Shown: in pieces, positions 1 through 8,800 of the stretch
Layout: every line of letters starts with the position of its first letter
How positions within the stretch are numbered: the first letter of the stretch is position 1
Assembly (NCBI RefSeq): GCF_018332715.1
Contig: NZ_BOQP01000046.1
Coordinates: forward strand, 124,001 to 188,000
Length of the DNA stretch: 64,000 nucleotides
Direction of reading: 5' to 3'
DNA from: Winogradskya consettensis
Lineage (GTDB): Bacteria > Actinomycetota > Actinomycetes > Mycobacteriales > Micromonosporaceae
Translations under genes and position numbers: made by a program
Notes under the pieces: model-generated
Database searches by the model: none
Told to the model about the DNA's origin: nothing
Seen by the model: the letters and a program-made list of their open reading frames with translations, nothing else

Positions 1-396
1 GGCGAACCCGCCGGCGAAGAAGAAAAGCCCAAGCGTCTGCAACACCCAGCTCACCGGCGCGAACAACGGCATAGCGCTGAGCGGACTGGCATTACGTAAC
101 CCATCCGGCCCCACAACGAACCCGGTAACCAGCCAATGCCCCACCACCACGCCACCCATGGCCCAGACCCGCAACACATCAACACCCCGATCCCGAACCG
201 CCACACCACCCGCCCGAGACCCACCCGGCCCGGCCTCGCTGCTGGGCGTGCCGCCGGGCTCGGGCATGGTGCTGGGCGTGTCTCCCGATCCGGTCGTGGT
301 GCTCGGTGTGCCGTTCTGCTCGGTCGTGGTGCTGGGCGTGCCGCCGGGCTCGGCCTCGCTGCTGGGCGTGCCGGTCCGCTCGGGCCTGGTGCTCAC
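1..396 (-). CDS. Acyltransferase-3-type membrane protein, N-terminal part (cut by window edge)
   Basis: Only the first 132 codons are present; the gene runs off the left edge. The GTG start at 396 overlaps the TGA of the upstream hydrolase (GTGA), so the two are probably translationally coupled. Residues 9-58 are five copies of a 10-residue Gly-Thr-Pro-Ser unit (GTPSSEAEPG, GTPSTTTEQN and so on), which looks like a disordered cytoplasmic linker. After it comes a charged stretch, DRGVDVLRVWAMGG, and a hydrophobic helix containing GHWLVTG. This helix-with-His pattern is what I know from the first membrane segment of acyltransferase-3 (OafA-like) O-acyltransferases; a second hydrophobic stretch (LGLFFFAGG) ends at the border. 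The family call rests on this short segment. Substrate cannot be inferred. Confidence 0.6.
   Translation of the reverse strand, partial: MSTRPERTGTPSSEAEPGGTPSTTTEQNGTPSTTTGSGDTPSTMPEPGGTPSSEAGPGGSRAGGVAVRDRGVDVLRVWAMGGVVVGHWLVTGFVVGPDGLRNASPLSAMPLFAPVSWVLQTLGLFFFAGGFA
223..372 (-). repeat. Five 30-bp in-frame repeats in the acyltransferase N-terminus
   Basis: The coding repeat gives five 10-residue copies with consensus (G/D)TPS(S/T)xxxPG. The DNA copies are diverged, but the core GCTGGGCGTG on the plus strand recurs in each. Confidence 0.75.
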
Positions 397-1316
397 AGGG
401 CGCTGCCCGGTGCGCGGCGGGGCGGTGTCGGGGTCAGGACGATTTCGGCGACTGCTTCCAGGGTTTCGGAGCCGGGGCTGAGGTAGCCGTCGTGGCCGGT
501 GACGCCGCCGGTGGGGAGTTCGACCGCGCCGAACCGGGGGTTCGACGGGCGTCGTCCGTGGCCCAGGTGACCGATCCGGGCCTGCGGGATACGGTGGATC
601 CAGTCGGTGGGGGCGAGCGCCGACCACACCTGGGCCCCGCCCAGATCCGCCGCCCGATTGTGGCCCATACCGGGTGCACCGAGGGCGATCACATCCGCGA
701 CCCTGGGCAGACTTGGCGCCGCCAGCCCGATCACCAGCGCGCCGTAGCTGTGACCGATGAGGGTGACGGCGGCGGGTGCGGGCAATGCTCGTACGAAGGA
801 AATCAGGTCCTCGGCTCCCGCGCGGGCCCGCAGATCCCGGGCAGACTCCAGGTTGAGCCCCTCCGGCGGGTCATAGCCCAGCCAGGCAACCACCGCGACC
901 CGGGCACCGGGATCAACCGCCCGCACAGCCGCAAAAATCTCCCGAGCCTGCACCGCCGGCGCCCGCCGCCGCACCCCACCCAGCCCCCGATCGAAATCCC
1001 GCAACGTGGTGTCCACCCCGGGCACCAGCACCGCGATCCGGGTAGCCCGCGCCAGATCACCGACCACTTCCACAGCCCGCCCGTCACCCCGCACGTCATA
1101 CTCGAGAAAATTGCGCCCAGCGAACGCAGGCAGCACCACGCCGGCCGAGCCCACACCGGTTCCGAAGCGAGCGGGCATGGCCACATCGGATGCGTCCGGC
1201 CCGGCTCCGAAGCGGACCGGCAGCGCCACGTCGGGCGAGTCCGGGCTGGTTCCGAAATGGGCGGGCAGGCCGTAAACGCTGATGGCGAGCAGCAGGGCAA
1301 TCGTCGTTATCCGCAT
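393..1316 (-). CDS. Alpha/beta hydrolase, DUF1023 type, probably exported
   Basis: A 307-residue protein. Residues 1-17 form a hydrophobic N-terminal segment that could be a signal peptide or anchor. Residues 17-61 are three exact-length 15-residue repeats (LPAHFGTSPDSPDVA-like). From about residue 70 it follows the DUF1023 alpha/beta-hydrolase pattern known from actinobacteria: a VLVPGVDTTL strand, AVVAWLGYDPP, the nucleophile elbow GHSYGA (Ser190), a candidate acid Asp238 (PTDWI) and candidate base His275 (TGHDGY). The triad assignment is inferred from order and spacing. Substrate is unknown; family members are annotated as esterases/lipases. It overlaps the acyltransferase by 4 nt, suggesting a two-gene operon. 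Confidence 0.75.
   Translation of the reverse strand: MRITTIALLLAISVYGLPAHFGTSPDSPDVALPVRFGAGPDASDVAMPARFGTGVGSAGVVLPAFAGRNFLEYDVRGDGRAVEVVGDLARATRIAVLVPGVDTTLRDFDRGLGGVRRRAPAVQAREIFAAVRAVDPGARVAVVAWLGYDPPEGLNLESARDLRARAGAEDLISFVRALPAPAAVTLIGHSYGALVIGLAAPSLPRVADVIALGAPGMGHNRAADLGGAQVWSALAPTDWIHRIPQARIGHLGHGRRPSNPRFGAVELPTGGVTGHDGYLSPGSETLEAVAEIVLTPTPPRRAPGSAL
1134..1268 (-). repeat. Three 45-bp in-frame tandem repeats in the hydrolase gene
   Basis: Codons 17-61 of the hydrolase form three consecutive 15-codon units, starting LPAHFG, LPVRFG and MPARFG. The period is exactly 45 bp with no gaps, so the copies arose by in-frame duplication. Confidence 0.85.
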
Positions 1317-1432
1317 ACCGGGCAGCGTCGACTGCCGCCCATCCGCAGCGCGTCACCCCACAGCGCTCACCCAGGCGCAATACCGCAGAGCTATATGCCA
1401 CCCGCCCACCCACCCGCCCGCCCACCCACCCG

Positions 1433-1496
1433 CCCAGTCACCCACCCGCCCAGTCACCCACCCGCCCAGTCACCCACCCGCCCAGTCACCCACCCG
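1433..1496. repeat. Four perfect 16-bp tandem repeats in the intergenic gap
   Basis: The unit CCCAGTCACCCACCCG occurs four times head to tail. It is flanked by decayed copies on both sides (about 1390-1432 and 1497-1580), and together they fill most of the gap between the hydrolase start and the response regulator. No gene is visible in 1317-1670; open frames here are by-products of the repeat. Confidence 0.9.
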
Positions 1497-1620
1497 GCAA
1501 GTCACCCCCCAGTCAGCCGCCCGGCCACACACCCGCTCGGCCACACACTCGCCTGGCTGGGCGCCCGGCCAGTCACCCGGCCGCGCTGCGGGGCCGCTGT
1601 TGTCCGGCCGTGTGTCACGG

Positions 1621-1680
1621 GTCCGCTGTGCACGGGTCCGCTGTGCACAGGTCCGCTGGGCACCGGTCCGTTATTCGCCG
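1621..1680. repeat. Four 15-bp tandem repeats reaching into a gene end
   Basis: The unit GTCCGCTGTGCACGG is repeated four times with increasing divergence. The last copy (1666-1680) contains the stop codon of the response regulator, so the array overlaps that gene's 3' end. Confidence 0.85.
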
Positions 1681-2324
1681 GCTGCTACCAGTCCTGTTTC
1701 GTAGGCCAGGACGACAGCTTGCGCCCGGTCACGTAGCCCGAGTTTGGCCAGGACGCGGCCCACGTGGGTCTTGACGGTCTGCTCGGCGACCACGAGTGCG
1801 GCAGCGATCTCCTGGTTGGACAGCCCCCGCGCGATCAGGCGCAGGACCTCGGTCTCGCGGGGTGTCAGGCCGTTCAGGGCGGTCGCGCGGGGGCGGTCCG
1901 CGTGGGGGCGGGAGGCGAATTCCTCGATCAGCGTGCGGGTCACCGAGGGTGCGAGGAGCCCCTCGCCGGCTGCGACGACCCGGACCGCGTGGACCAGGTC
2001 GGCGGCCGGTGCGTCCTTGAGCAGGAATCCGCTCGCTCCGGCTCGCAGCGCCGCGAACACGTAGTCGTCCAGGTCGAATGTCGTCAGGATCAGGATGCGC
2101 GGGCCGGGGGAGCGGGTCAGTCGCCGGGTGGCCTCGATGCCATCGAGGACCGGCATGCGGATGTCCATCAGCACCACGTCCGGGTCGAGCCGGCGGGTCT
2201 CGGTGACGGCCTGTTCACCGTCCGCCGCGTCACCGACCACGAGGATGTCCGGCTGGGCGGCCAGCAGCGCCCCGAAACCCTGCCGCACCATCGCCTGATC
2301 GTCCGCGATCAGCACCTTGATCAC
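1671..2324 (-). CDS. NarL/FixJ-family response regulator
   Basis: A 217-residue two-component DNA-binding regulator of usual family length. The receiver domain (1-120) shows the acidic pair Asp8-Asp9, phospho-acceptor Asp54 (VVLMDIRMP) and the conserved Lys (GFLLKD). The LuxR-type helix-turn-helix begins at about residue 150 (LTPRETEVLRLIARG, then SNQEIAAAL and TVKTHVGRVLAKL). The GTG start at 2324 overlaps the TGA of the kinase gene (GTGA), so the pair is co-translated and almost certainly cognate. The signal and regulon are not visible. Confidence 0.93.
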   Translation of the reverse strand: MIKVLIADDQAMVRQGFGALLAAQPDILVVGDAADGEQAVTETRRLDPDVVLMDIRMPVLDGIEATRRLTRSPGPRILILTTFDLDDYVFAALRAGASGFLLKDAPAADLVHAVRVVAAGEGLLAPSVTRTLIEEFASRPHADRPRATALNGLTPRETEVLRLIARGLSNQEIAAALVVAEQTVKTHVGRVLAKLGLRDRAQAVVLAYETGLVAAGE

Positions 2325-3736
2325 GCGTCCGCCGCCCCGGCTGACGTCGCCTGTCCGGGCACAACGGGCGATGACGCTGCCGCCGTCGATCGTCCGGGCA
2401 TGGGAGCTGGGGCCACCACCGTCGCCTGTCCAGCCGTCCCGTCCGGCGCCGCCGCCGCAACCGGATGTCCGGACGCCGCGCCCACCGCCACCGCGTCTCC
2501 GGTCGGCCCGCCTGGCGACGACCCGCCTGGCGACGACCCGCCTGGCGACGCCGTGAACGGTAGGCGGGCCGCGACCAGAAAGCCGCCCCGGCTCTGCGGT
2601 CCGGCGTCCAGCGATCCGCCCAGCGCCGCTGCCCGCTCCCGCATCCCGATCAGGCCGTGGCCGCCCTTTCCTGCGGGCCGGGGGACAGGCTCCGCCGCCG
2701 GCCCGTTCTCCACCTCGACGAGCAACGCACCGGAAGCCCCGCGGACCGCGATGTGGACCTGGCCGCCCGGCGCGTGCCGGGCGGCGTTCGCCAGGGCTTC
2801 CTGCACTATTCGGTACGCCGCCAAACCGACCGCCTCCGGCACGTCCGACGGCAACGAGGTGGCCTGCGGGAACGTCACCGAGATGCCGGCCCGGGACGCG
2901 GCAGCCACCAGCGCGACCACATCGGAGAGCCCGGGTTGCGGGGCGAGCGCCGGCTCGTTGTCGGAGCGCAGGACGCCCAGCAGGCGGCGCATGTCCGTGA
3001 GGGCTGCCCGCGCGGCCGTCGCGATCGCCAGGAATTCCTGCTGTGCCTGCTCGCCGATACCGTCCACGCGGTACGGCGCGGTTTCTGCCTGGACGGCGAT
3101 CATCGACATGTGGTGGGCGACCACGTCGTGCATCTCGCGGGCGATCCGGGTGCGTTCCTGCAGGACCGCGCGGCGGGCCTGCTCCAGCTCGGTCAGCTCG
3201 GCCTGCTCCGCGAGCTGCTCACGGGAACGGCGGCGACGGGACACGGTGTCACCGACGAGGGCTATCGCCACGATGCCGGTCGCGGCTCCCCAGGCGTTCG
3301 CCTCAGGGGCGTACACAAAGATGGGCACTATGGTCAGGGTTGTCGCCCACGCGATGACACCCGACTCCTCGCGCAGCGCCAGCCCGCCGAAGACCACCAG
3401 GAAAGCCAGGAGCTGAATCGGGGTCCACGGCCATGGTTCATTCGGTTGCAACCCGATGACCCCCAGGAACACCACGGGGTACGCCACCCGCCACGCGAAA
3501 AGCGGCCTCCCCGCGGACACCAGGGCCACTGGCAGCACCGTGAGAACTGTCAGCGTCGCAGCGACCCAGGACGCCAGGCCCCGGGTGTCGGTCAGGTAGG
3601 CGGAATTGCCCAGCCCCAGGCCGATCAGGACCAGAAGTCCGAGGGGAACGGCGTACACATGGAAGCGTGATGCCGGCAGGGGCCGCCGGCTGTCACGCCC
3701 GACGGCCAGCCGGTGCAGCGGGCCGAAAATCTCCAT
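2321..3736 (-). CDS. Sensor histidine kinase, DesK/NarX-like (HisKA_3)
   Basis: From ATG 3736 the protein has 471 residues. Residues 25-160 carry several hydrophobic membrane helices without a large extracellular sensor. The dimerisation/phosphotransfer helix holds REMHDVVAHH with phospho-accepting His203, typical of HisKA_3 kinases, and the ATP-binding domain ends with GKGGHGLIGMRERAAALGG. The C-terminus carries a low-complexity tail of about 80 residues that starts with three PGGSS-like repeats (12-bp DNA repeats near 2510-2555). The open frame extends further upstream, but that part shadows fabG on the other strand; ATG 3736 begins the conserved region. It phosphorylates the overlapping response regulator by inference. 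Confidence 0.9.
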   Translation of the reverse strand: MEIFGPLHRLAVGRDSRRPLPASRFHVYAVPLGLLVLIGLGLGNSAYLTDTRGLASWVAATLTVLTVLPVALVSAGRPLFAWRVAYPVVFLGVIGLQPNEPWPWTPIQLLAFLVVFGGLALREESGVIAWATTLTIVPIFVYAPEANAWGAATGIVAIALVGDTVSRRRRSREQLAEQAELTELEQARRAVLQERTRIAREMHDVVAHHMSMIAVQAETAPYRVDGIGEQAQQEFLAIATAARAALTDMRRLLGVLRSDNEPALAPQPGLSDVVALVAAASRAGISVTFPQATSLPSDVPEAVGLAAYRIVQEALANAARHAPGGQVHIAVRGASGALLVEVENGPAAEPVPRPAGKGGHGLIGMRERAAALGGSLDAGPQSRGGFLVAARLPFTASPGGSSPGGSSPGGPTGDAVAVGAASGHPVAAAAPDGTAGQATVVAPAPMPGRSTAAASSPVVPGQATSAGAADA

Positions 3737-3938
3737 GTCCGGCAGGCTACGGCCGATTGCTGCCCGCGTCGTCGGACCAGGGTCGTATCTTGGACCCCCT
3801 ACCTGAGTGTGACGTGAGCCGCCTCCCTGCGGCCCGGTCCGGGTTCCGGATACCGGCTGGTAACGCCTAGTCTTCGAGCGATCCGTCTCCGCGGTGCACC
3901 CGGCCGCGGCGACCCGTGACGAAAGAAGGAGCAGCGCG

Positions 3939-4643
3939 TTGGCCCGCACCGTCCTGGTGACCGGAGGAAACCGTGGCATCGGCCTCGCCATCGCGCAGGC
4001 TTTCGCCAAACAAGGTGACCGGGTCGCCGTCACCCATCGAGGTAGTGGCGCGCCCGAGGGCCTCTTCGGCGTCGAGTGCGACATCACCGACAACGCCGCC
4101 GTCGACGCCGCCTTCACCACGGTGGAGAAGGAGCTCGGCCCGGTCGAGGTGCTCGTCGCGAACGCCGGCATCACCGACGACACGCTGCTGCTGCGCATGT
4201 CCGAGGAGCAGTTCACGCGCGTCCTCGACACCAACCTGACCGGCTCGTTCCGGGTCGCCAAGCGCGCCAGTTCCAAGATGCTGCGTGCCAAGTGGGGCCG
4301 GATCATCTTCATCTCGTCGGTGGTCGGCCTCTACGGCGGACCGGGCCAGGTGAACTATGCGGCGAGCAAAGCCGGGCTGGTCGGCATGGCCCGCTCGATC
4401 ACCCGTGAGCTGGGCAGCCGTAACATCACGGCGAACGTGGTCGCGCCGGGCTTCATCGACACCGAGATGACCGACGTGCTGTCCGACGCGCGCAAGGCGG
4501 AGATCCTCAAGGCCATCCCCGCCGGGCGGCTCGCAGCCCCGGACGAGGTCGCCCAGGCGGTCACGTTCCTGGCCGGGGACAGCGCGGCGTACATCTCGGG
4601 TGCGGTCATCCCGGTCGACGGCGGCCTCGGCATGGGTCACTGA
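3939..4643 (+). CDS. fabG: 3-oxoacyl-ACP reductase FabG
   Basis: A short-chain dehydrogenase of fatty acid elongation that reduces 3-oxoacyl-ACP with NADPH. With TTG 3939 as start (AAGGAG seven bases upstream) the product has 234 residues and begins directly with the first Rossmann strand, ARTVLVTGGNRGIG. An upstream in-frame GTG at 3894 exists but lacks a ribosome site. Motifs: TGGNRGIG cofactor loop, NAG near residue 73, the SSVVG serine, and Tyr140-x3-Lys144 (YAASK). The end (AAYISGAVIPVDGGLGMGH) is typical of FabG. It lies 31 nt upstream of fabI; the fabG-inhA order matches mycobacteria, where both serve the FAS-II cycle. Confidence 0.93.
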   Translation: MARTVLVTGGNRGIGLAIAQAFAKQGDRVAVTHRGSGAPEGLFGVECDITDNAAVDAAFTTVEKELGPVEVLVANAGITDDTLLLRMSEEQFTRVLDTNLTGSFRVAKRASSKMLRAKWGRIIFISSVVGLYGGPGQVNYAASKAGLVGMARSITRELGSRNITANVVAPGFIDTEMTDVLSDARKAEILKAIPAGRLAAPDEVAQAVTFLAGDSAAYISGAVIPVDGGLGMGH

Positions 4644-4674
4644 CCCTTCCATAATTCGGAAAACTGGAGAATCT

Positions 4675-5442
4675 GTGTCTGGACTGCTGGCCGGTAAGCG
4701 GCTGCTCATCACCGGCATCATCACCGACGCGTCGATCGCGTTCTCGGCGGCGAAGATCGCCCAGGAGAACGGCGCCACGGTCGTGCTGACCGGCTTCGGC
4801 CGGCTCTCGCTGGTCGAGCGGATCGCTAAGCGGCTGCCCGAGCCCGCCCCGGTGATCGAGCTCGACGTGACCGACCCGGAGCAGCTCGCCTCGCTCGAGG
4901 GCAAGGTCCGCGAACACGTCGACGGCCTCGACGGCGTGCTCCACTCCATCGCCTTCGGCCCGCAGAGCGTCCTCGGCGGCGAGTTCCTCAACGCCGGCTG
5001 GGACGACGTGGCGAAGGCGCTGCAGGTCTCCACGTTCTCGTACAAGTCGCTCGCCACGGCCTGCGTCCCGCTCATGGGCCAGGGCGGCAGCATCGTCGGC
5101 CTGACCTTCGACGCGACCAAGGCCTGGCCGGTCTACGACTGGATGGGCGTGGCCAAGGCGGGCCTCGAGTCGGCGTCCCGCTACCTCGCACTGCACCTCG
5201 GCAAGCAGGGCATCCGCAGCAACCTCGTCTCGGCGGGCCCGCTGCGCACGATGGCGGCGAAGTCGATCCCCGGCTTCGAGCAGTTCGAGGACGCCTGGGC
5301 CAACCGCGCCCCGCTCGGCTGGGACCTCACCGACCAGGAGCCGACGGCCCGGGCCATCTGCGCCCTGCTCTCGGACTGGTTCCCCGCCACCACCGGCGAG
5401 ATCATCCACGTCGACGGCGGGTACCACGCCCTCGGCGCCTGA
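4675..5442 (+). CDS. fabI: Enoyl-ACP reductase FabI (InhA type)
   Basis: NADH-dependent enoyl-ACP reductase, the last step of each fatty acid elongation round. The GTG start at 4675 follows a CTGGAGA ribosome site and gives 255 residues. Features of the InhA/FabI branch: the atypical cofactor loop GKRLLITGIITDASIA, HSIAFGPQ matching the InhA HSIGFMPQ strand, and the Tyr154-x6-Lys161 pair (VYDWMGVAK), which differs from the x3 spacing of ordinary short-chain dehydrogenases. The C-terminus (TGEIIHVDGGYHALGA) is canonical. It is co-transcribed with fabG and closed by the hairpin at 5460. InhA is the isoniazid and triclosan target in mycobacteria; sensitivity here cannot be read from sequence. 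Confidence 0.94.
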   Translation: MSGLLAGKRLLITGIITDASIAFSAAKIAQENGATVVLTGFGRLSLVERIAKRLPEPAPVIELDVTDPEQLASLEGKVREHVDGLDGVLHSIAFGPQSVLGGEFLNAGWDDVAKALQVSTFSYKSLATACVPLMGQGGSIVGLTFDATKAWPVYDWMGVAKAGLESASRYLALHLGKQGIRSNLVSAGPLRTMAAKSIPGFEQFEDAWANRAPLGWDLTDQEPTARAICALLSDWFPATTGEIIHVDGGYHALGA

Positions 5443-5459
5443 CTCATCGCAGTTTGAAA

Positions 5460-5489
5460 GCAGGGGCCGCGCGGAAGCGCGGCCCCTGC
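5460..5489 (+). terminator. Hairpin terminator after fabI
   Basis: A perfect 13-bp GC stem (5460-5472 with 5477-5489) closed by a GGAA tetraloop begins 17 nt after the fabI stop. There is no clear T-run after it, which is common for actinobacterial terminators. Confidence 0.85.
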
Positions 5490-5824
5490 TGCGTTCCGGC
5501 CGCCGCCACCCAAGCCCAACACCTCGCCCCCGCGCCTCGCCCCCCAGCGCCCGGCCCAGCGCCCGGCCCAGCGCCCGGCCCCAACGCCTGCCCCGACCCC
5601 CGCAGTCCGGCCCAACGCCCGCAGGCCAAGCTGCCTACCCTTTTGCCTAGCCTCCTAGGATGCTTAAGGCGGTGCGGCGGCGGTTACGCTGCCCCGAAGC
5701 CACTCGTCGGACAAAGCCGCAGACCCTAACGTGACAAATGCGTCGGCACGCTGATACGTCAGACTTGTGAGGGTTATTCGGAAACAAAAGATCTTTCGCT
5801 TTTGCGGGGTTTAGCGTCTGGCTC
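5490..5824. other. Intergenic region: 12-bp repeats and probable promoter of the giant surface gene
   Basis: Three perfect 12-bp copies of AGCGCCCGGCCC lie at 5546-5581. The second half (5690-5824) is AT-richer and probably holds the promoter of the next gene. One weak candidate is GTGACA near 5733 with TACGTC 18 nt downstream. A small hairpin, CAAAAG...CTTTTG, lies near 5783-5802. No ribosome site is obvious in front of GTG 5825. I see no coding sequence here. Confidence 0.5.
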
Positions 5825-8800
5825 GTGGTGCATACACGCTTGTTCCGGGATGATTCGGTGCTCTCGCAACGGTCGGCGATCTTCGCCGTCGTCCTGCTCG
5901 CCGTGGCGCTGGTGGGTCCGCCCAGCGCAGCCCAGGCCGCCCCTGCCAACGTCAACACGACGGCGCAGGGCATCCGCGCGACCCTGAGCCTGCTCGGGCT
6001 CCCGCTCGGCCCGATCACGACGCCGCAGAGCACGTGGCAGACCGGCCAGTCGATCAACACCAAGACGACGGCGAACGTGAGCCTGCCCGGCGTGGTCGGC
6101 ACCGGTGCGGTTTCCGCGGTGACCGGCCCGGACGGCGACGGCGGTAACGCCGCGGCGAAGGTCGACGGCCTGAACCTGCTGGGCTCGGGCGGGGTGAGCG
6201 CGGACACCGTCAGCACCGCCTGCTCGATGACCCCGGCGGCTGTCACCGGCGGGACCGATGTCCTGAACCTGACGGCGCTCGGCGCGAACGTCAACCCGGC
6301 GACCGGTCTGGACCTGAATCTGCCGAACCTGCTGACGGGCAAGCTGGACAAGCAGACCGCCACGTACAACGCGAGCACCGGCCGCCTGGTCTTCACGGTT
6401 CAGGCGCTGAATCTGCAGCTGGCGGCGGCCGGCGTCGCCACCGGCACCGTGGTGGTCGCGGAGTCGACGTGTTCGGGTGTGGTGAAGTTCGGGGCGATCG
6501 ACACCACTGCCAGGACCATCACCCCGGGCATGACGGGTACGCCCACAGTGGCGGTGACCAACGCCGGTGAAGTGGCGGCCCCCAACACCGTGATCACCAT
6601 CCCCGCCCCGCCGACCGGCTACACCCTCGGCAACGTCACGACGACCGGTGGCGGTACCTGTTCGACGGCGAGCACCACGCTGATCCGCTGCACCGGTGTG
6701 ACCGTGCCGGGCGCGGGGAGTGTCACCGTGTCGCTGCCGGTGACCGTGGGTGCGAACGCGGCGGGTGCGGGCAACTGGCAGCCGGCTGCGGGCACGATCA
6801 CCGCGGTCAGCACGCCGTTCCCGGCGTTGACCGGCACCACGATCGAGGTGAGTGGCGCGGGCCGGCTGGTGACGGTCGGGACCCCGCAGACGACGAGCGG
6901 GTCGATCGTCGTCACGCAGATGTCGTTGCCGGCGGGCAAGACCGCGCAGACGCCGATCACCGTGAGCAACGGCGGCCCGTCCGACGCGACGACGACGGTG
7001 ACGGTGCCGCTGGCGGGCCGGCCGAACGGTGTCTCCGTCGTGAGTGCCGCGGTGGGTAGCAATCCGTGCACGGTGTCCGCGAGCACGATCACGTGTTCGT
7101 CGGTGACGGTGCCCGCCAATGACAAGATCGAGATCACGGTCAAGGCCGCGGCGACCACCACCACCCCGGTGGGTACGACGTGGGATCTGACCGGCATCGC
7201 GGCAAGCCTCAACGGGTACGCGCTGACCGGCGCCGGCCGGCTGCTGACCGTCAGCGATCCCGACGTGAACCTCAACAACGGGGTGACGATCACGCCGGTC
7301 GACGCGATTCCGGGTGGTCCCGCGGCGATCGTCCGGGTGCGGGTCGCGAACTCGGGGATCACGGCGGGGACGAACACGTCGGTGACCATCCCGGCGCCGC
7401 CCGCTGGTTACACGGTCGGGAACGTGACGACGTCCGGTGGCGGTTCGTGCGTCAGCAACTCGGCGAGCATCTACTGCACCAACGTGACGGTGCCGCCGAT
7501 GGGGGCGGTGACGGTGTCCGTGCCGGTGACGCTGGCGTCGGGTGTCACGGCGAACTGGACGACCACGCCGGGCGCGCCGGTGAGCGCGGCGAGCGGTGAC
7601 TCGACCGGGCAGGCGTCGGGGCTGATGGTCACGGCGACGCCGCAGTGGACGTTCTCGGTGGACGTGACCGGGCCGGCTCCGCGTACGGTGCGTCCTGGTC
7701 AGAGCACGACCATGAACGTCACGGTGACCAACGACGGCCCCTCGGACGCGACCGCGTCGGTGTTCACGATCCTGGCGCCGCGGTCGACGACGTTCGGCAC
7801 CTTGACGGGTACGGCGGCGCAGCGCTGCACGGTGACCGGGCCGGCGGCGCTGCGGTGCACGGTGACGCTGGTGGCGGATGACGACGTGGTGTTCGTGCTG
7901 CCGTTGACCATCGCGGCGAACGCGGATCCGGCGACGCCGCTCGACGGTGGTTGTGTGAGCTTCAACGGGGACGCGGACTGCTCCGACCCGGAGGACGAGG
8001 GTCTGCCGAGCATCCAGTTGCGCACGCCGCTGGGCACCAGGCTGAACGTCGTGCCGGTCCGGGCGACGATCACGCCGGGTACCAGTGGTGTCGCCAAGCT
8101 GCGGCTGACGTCGACGCAGGACGAGTCCGGTCTGACGGTGAGCGTGCCGACCCCGGATCTGCCGGCCGGGTTCCAGTTGACCGCGGTGAGCACCACGGCG
8201 ACCTCGGGTTCGTGCTCGATCGGTGCGAACGCGGTGTCCTGCAGCGGCCTGGTCCTGACGCCGAACCAGCCGCGTGAGGTGGCGATGACGGTCGCGGTCG
8301 GTCCGGCGGTCGCGCAGGGCACGGACTGGACCTCGACGGCCACGAAGGTGTCCGACGGGGACGAGACGCTGACCCAGCCCGCGGATCTGGCCGTGACGGG
8401 CCCGCCGGTGATCGATCTGAGCGCGACGGTGACCGGCCCGCCGGACAACACCGTGCAGCCCGGTGACACGACGCAGGTGACCGTGGTGGTCGCCAACGCC
8501 GGCCCGTCGGACGCCGCGACCGCGAAGGTGAGCGTGCGGGCGCCGCAGGGCACGACGTTCGTGCCCCCCTTCCCCGCCGGGTGCACGCTGACGTCACCGA
8601 CCGTGGTGGAGTGCACGGCTACGCCGATCGTGGCGGGTGGCCAGGGCCCGCAGTGGGTGCTGCGCCTGCTCGTGCCGGACGGCGAGGGCACGGACACGCC
8701 GCTGACCGGCGGTTGCGTGGATCTCGACAACAACGGGGTCTGCGACACGACCGACAAGAGGATCGAACCGATCGTGCTGCTGGTGCCGTTCGACCGGCAG

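Noticed and set aside
5690..5824. Possible cyclic di-GMP riboswitch before the surface gene (GGACAAAGCC resembles a GEMM core)
   Set aside because: The core GACGCAAAGC and the GCAAACC half are not complete; likely chance.
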